A stretch of 64,000 bases of DNA from Betaproteobacteria bacterium (GTDB lineage: Bacteria; Pseudomonadota; Gammaproteobacteria; Burkholderiales; Ga0077523): positions 1 to 64,000 of the forward strand of contig JADJPK010000004.1 of NCBI GenBank assembly GCA_016713305.1, read 5' to 3'. Of this stretch, positions 61,015 to 64,000 are shown in pieces; position 1 is the stretch's first letter, and each line of letters begins with the position of its first letter. A program made the position numbers and the translations under genes. The notes under the pieces are model-generated. The model saw only the letters and a list, made by a program, of their open reading frames with translations, searched no databases and was not told where the DNA came from.

Positions 61015-63331
61015 ATGCCGCGCCGTCTGCTCGTCACCTCCGCCCTGCCCTACGCCAATGGCAGCATCCACTTCGGACATCTGGTGGAGTACATCCAGAC
61101 CGACATCTGGGTGCGCTTCCAGAAGATGCAGGGCCATGAGGTGCACTACGTCTGCGCCGACGACACTCACGGCACGGCCATCATGCTCCGCGCCGAGAAG
61201 GAAGGCATCACGGCAGAGCAGCTGATCGAGCGCGTCTGGACGGAGCACAAGCGCGACTTCGATGGCTTCCTCGTCGACTTCGACAACTACTACAGCACGC
61301 ATTCACCCGAGACCCGTGCCCTGTCGGAGGACATCTATCGGCGTCTCAGGGACGGTGGCTACATAGACGTCCGCTCGGTCGAACAGTTCTACGATCCGGT
61401 GAAGTCGATGTTCCTGGCCGACCGTTTCATCAAGGGCGAATGCCCGAAGTGCAACGCCAAGGACCAGTACGGCGACTCCTGCGAAGTCTGCGGCGCCACC
61501 TACGCACCGACGGATCTCAGGAACCCGTACTCCGTCGTGTCGGGCGCGCCGCCGGTGCGCAAGGCCTCCGACCACTACTTCTTCCGCCTGTCCCACGACG
61601 ACTGCAGGCAGTTCCTGCAGGACTGGACGCAGACGGGCGGGCACCTGCAGGAGGAGGCCCGCAACAAGATCCGCGAGTGGTTCGACCAGGGGCTCAACGA
61701 CTGGGACATCTCGCGCGACGCGCCTTATTTCGGCTTCGAGATCCCGGACGCGCCGGGGAAATTCTTCTACGTGTGGCTCGATGCACCCATCGGCTATCTC
61801 GGGAGCTTCCGCAACCTCGCAAACCGTGCGGCGATCGCGTTCGACGAATTCGCCCGTCCGGGGCACGACACGGAGATGGTGCACTTCATCGGCAAGGACA
61901 TCCTGTATTTCCATGCCCTGTTCTGGCCTGCGATGCTGCGTTTCGCCGGCTACCGCACGCCCACGCGCGTGTTCGCCCACGGCTTTCTCACGGTCAACGG
62001 CGAAAAGATGTCGAAGAGCCGGGGGACGTTCATCACGGCCGGCAGCTATCTCGATCTGGGTCTCGACCCGGAATGGCTGCGGTACTACTACGCGGCCAAG
62101 CTCGGGCCGGCGATGGAGGACATCGACCTCAACCTGGACGACTTCGTCGCCCGGGTGAACAGCGACCTGGTGGGCAAGTACGTGAACATCGCGAGCCGGT
62201 GCGCGGGCTTCCTCGTCAAGCGCTTCGACGGAAGGCTCGGCTCGGCGGAGGAGTGCGCTGCCGTGGAAGGATTGCGGGCAAGGCTGCCGGTGATCGCGGA
62301 CCATTACGACCAGCGCGAATACGCCAAGGCGCTGCGCGAGGTCATGGCCTCGGCCGACGAACTGAATCAGTTCGTGGATCAGGAAAAGCCCTGGGAACTC
62401 GCCAAGCGTCCGGACGCCGGCGAGCGGTTGCATCGCGTCTGTTCCCAGGCGCTGGAGGGATTCCGGCTGCTCACTCTGGCGCTGAAGCCGGTGCTGCCCC
62501 GCGTGGCCCAGCGGGTGGAAGCCTTCCTGAACATCGGCGCGCTGCGATGGTCCGACGGGGGAGCGAGTCTGCCTCCCGGACACCGCATCGATGCCTACCA
62601 GCACCTCATGACTCGCCTGGATGCCAAGTCGATGGAAGCCCTGGTCGGCGCGAATCGGGAGAGTCTCAAACCTGTCGCGGCGGATGCACATTCGCCGCAG
62701 CGGCATGCACAGCATCAGGAGAACGTCGTGAACGAGAATTCGAAGCCCGCGGCAAGCGCTGGAGGCCCACCCCCATCCCTGACTCGTCCCGCTGACGGGG
62801 GAGGAAAAGTCGCGCCGGGTGCCGGAACCAGCACCGGGGCGGGCGCCGGAGGCCCACCCCCATCCCCGGCCCTTCCCCCTGAAGGGGAAGGGAGGTTACA
62901 GCCGGGTGCCGGAACAAGCACCGCGGCGGGCGCCGGAGGCCCACCCCCATCCCCGGCCCTTCCCCCTGAAGGGGAAGGGAGGTTCCAGCCGGCGCCGGTG
63001 GCGCCGACCATTACCATCGATGACTTCATGAAGGTCGATCTGCGCGTGGCGCGCGTCGTCGACGCTCAACATGTGGAAGGGGCAGAGAAACTCATCAAGC
63101 TCACGCTGGATATCGGCTCCGAAACACGCCAGGTCTTCGCGGGCATCAAGGCCCATTACGATCCGGACAAGATCCGGGGACGGCTCGTGCTGATGGTGGC
63201 CAACCTGCAGCCGCGCAAGATGCGATTCGGCGAATCGCAAGGCATGATCCTGGCGGCAAGCGGGGAAGATACCGGGGGTGTTTCTGCTCGACGTGGACAG
63301 TGGCGCGGAACCCGGCATGCGGGCCAAGTGA
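61015..63331 (+). CDS. metG: Methionyl-tRNA synthetase with in-frame repeat linker, frameshifted near the C-terminus
   Basis: Charges tRNA-Met. Class I motifs: HFGH in YANGSIHFGHL near residues 13-23 and KMSKS in EKMSKSRG. The zinc knuckle is CPKC and CEVC. After the anticodon-binding domain, a linker near residues 583-660 consists of three 29-residue repeats rich in Gly/Pro/Ala. The C-terminal tRNA-binding (OB) domain follows, starting TITIDDFMKVDLRVARVV. Near its end the G run 63274-63278 has one base too many: after GEDTG the correct reading VFLLDVDSG to AKTGA-stop (63331) is in the next frame. Otherwise the frame would fuse into the acylphosphatase. The start at 61015 gives MPRRLLVTSALPYANG, which is standard. 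Confidence 0.93.
62761..62994 (+). repeat. Three in-frame 87-bp tandem repeats with palindromic core inside metG
   Basis: Copies start at 62761, 62848 and 62935, an exact period of 87 bases (29 codons). Copies 2 and 3 contain CCCTTCCCC / GGGGAAGGG, a perfect 9-bp stem with a CTGAA loop, at about 62871-62893 and 62958-62980. Copy 1 is diverged in that core (CGTCCCGCTGACGGG). The core is like the palindromic repeats usually found between genes (REP/BOX type). Here it is kept in frame as a linker GGPPPSPALPPEGEG. Confidence 0.85.
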
Positions 63332-63342
63332 CGGAAACGAGC

Positions 63343-63612
63343 ATGACCCGCCATCTGTCCATCCGCGGCCGCGTCCAGGGTGTGGGCTATCGCGAATCCA
63401 TGCGGCAGGAAGCGGCCCGCCTCGGCGTCACCGGATGGGTCCGCAACCGTTTCGACGGCAGCGTGGAAGCCGTCGTTCATGGCACCGCCGAGCAGGTGAC
63501 CGCCATCACGCGCTGGGTGCATGCGGGACCGCCGTCAGCCATGGTGCTGCGCGTGGAGGAGAGGGACGACGAAGGCACGTTCACGCGTTTCGACCGCCTC
63601 CCGACGGTGTGA
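63343..63612 (+). CDS. acyP: Acylphosphatase
   Basis: Small (89 aa) enzyme that hydrolyses acyl phosphates. It has GRVQGVGYRESM, with the phosphate-binding Arg, and WVRNRFDGSVEAV with the catalytic Asn. The ATG at 63343 is preferred; a GTG at 63328 overlaps the metG stop. Confidence 0.93.
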   Translation: MTRHLSIRGRVQGVGYRESMRQEAARLGVTGWVRNRFDGSVEAVVHGTAEQVTAITRWVHAGPPSAMVLRVEERDDEGTFTRFDRLPTV

Positions 63613-63675
63613 GGCCCGCCGCAGCCATGACAGCGTAGAATCCGCGGCATTCCCTGGCACGCAGATCGAAGAACC

Positions 63676-64000
63676 ATGGTCGGCATTCTCATCGTTGCTC
63701 ACGGCACGCTCGGCGAAAGCCTGGTCCAGTGCGCGAGCCATGTGATGGGTGGCAGACCACCGCAGTTGATGCAGGTGGGCGTCAGCATGCACGACGACCC
63801 GGCGTTGATGGTGCCGCAGCTGCTGAAGCTGGTGCGGCAGCTCGACGAGGGCAACGGCGTGCTGGTGCTGACGGACGTATACGGGGCGACGCCCAGCAAC
63901 ATCGCGGCACGCGTCCTGGTTCCGGGGCGGGTGGAAGGCATCGCGGGCGTCAGTCTGCCGATGCTTGTCCGGGCGCTCACGTATCGAAACGAGCCACTCA
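63676..64000 (+). CDS. PTS EIIA component, mannose (ManX) type, partial
   Basis: The first 108 codons of a PTS mannose-family IIA protein; the right edge cuts it. The phosphorylated His9 lies in VGILIVAHGTLGESL, and VLVLTDVYGATPSNIA is the second family block. In betaproteobacteria this gene is usually followed by HPr and enzyme I, forming a regulatory PTS without sugar permease; those would lie beyond the window. Confidence 0.92.
   Translation, partial: MVGILIVAHGTLGESLVQCASHVMGGRPPQLMQVGVSMHDDPALMVPQLLKLVRQLDEGNGVLVLTDVYGATPSNIAARVLVPGRVEGIAGVSLPMLVRALTYRNEPL

Noticed and set aside
62761..62994. CRISPR-like array
   Set aside because: Only three repeats, no unique spacers of regular size, no cas genes, and the units are translated in frame within metG.
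63271..63612. MetG-acylphosphatase fusion protein
   Set aside because: The continuous frame exists only because of the extra base near 63276. The correct frame ends metG at 63331 with conserved family sequence, and the acylphosphatase has its own ATG at 63343.

Overview
The window looks like a high-GC betaproteobacterial chromosome segment. The strongest sign is the run leuC-leuD-leuB-asd-fimV-truA-trpF-trpB-trpA-accD-folC-SPOR-cvpA-purF-metZ, all on the minus strand from 43.5 to 25.8 kb. That order is familiar from Burkholderiales, Neisseriales and related groups. The blocks cysS / TPR protein / L,D-transpeptidase / ppiA / ppiB / lpxH and decarboxylase-dcd-apbC against metG fit the same group. 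I see no rRNA, tRNA, prophage, insertion sequence or CRISPR array. This is mostly core chromosome with a few accessory patches.

Layout. 1-2.0 kb: end of a lipid-kinase gene and two tandem beta-carbonic anhydrases, one with a damaged active-site motif. 2.4-7.1 kb: an Entner-Doudoroff operon (zwf-pgl-edd-eda); zwf carries an in-frame TGA where a conserved Trp is expected. 7.2-10.5 kb: a single-chain biotin-dependent acyl-CoA carboxylase. 10.8-14.4 kb: a hydroxyacid dehydrogenase, two membrane proteins (one unrecognised) and an MSHA-like pilin. 14.7-23.1 kb: a c-di-GMP protein, cysS, then envelope and housekeeping genes. 23.4-25.6 kb: a PQQ alcohol dehydrogenase with a lanthanide-type Asp-x-Asp signature, paired with a small cytochrome c that has a CxxxCH haem motif. 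25.8-43.5 kb: the large biosynthetic run (Met, purine, folate, Trp, fatty acid, Leu, Lys/Thr). metZ is preceded by a SAM-II riboswitch and an intrinsic terminator. 43.5-50.9 kb: MFS transporter, aroC, a PAS/GAF/GGDEF/EAL protein, thyA, an FlK-like thioesterase and a flavin reductase. 51-56.2 kb: an aminotransferase, an FKBP and a small acyl-CoA / LysR / SDR patch. 56.3-64 kb: folA, basic amino acid decarboxylase, dcd, apbC, metG (with three in-frame 87-bp repeats), acylphosphatase and the start of a PTS EIIA gene.

A caution runs through the window. Seven single-base frame breaks (ldt, cytochrome c, folC twice, asd, decarboxylase, metG) and one nonsense codon (zwf) interrupt otherwise well-conserved genes, several of them normally essential. 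Most breaks sit in short G or C runs. I think sequencing or assembly error explains most of them better than real gene decay, so I list these genes at full length and give the position of each break.

The most interesting biology is the PQQ dehydrogenase / CxxxCH cytochrome pair, the SAM-II riboswitch on metZ, the in-frame palindromic repeats in metG, the single-chain carboxylase and the unrecognised membrane-protein locus.
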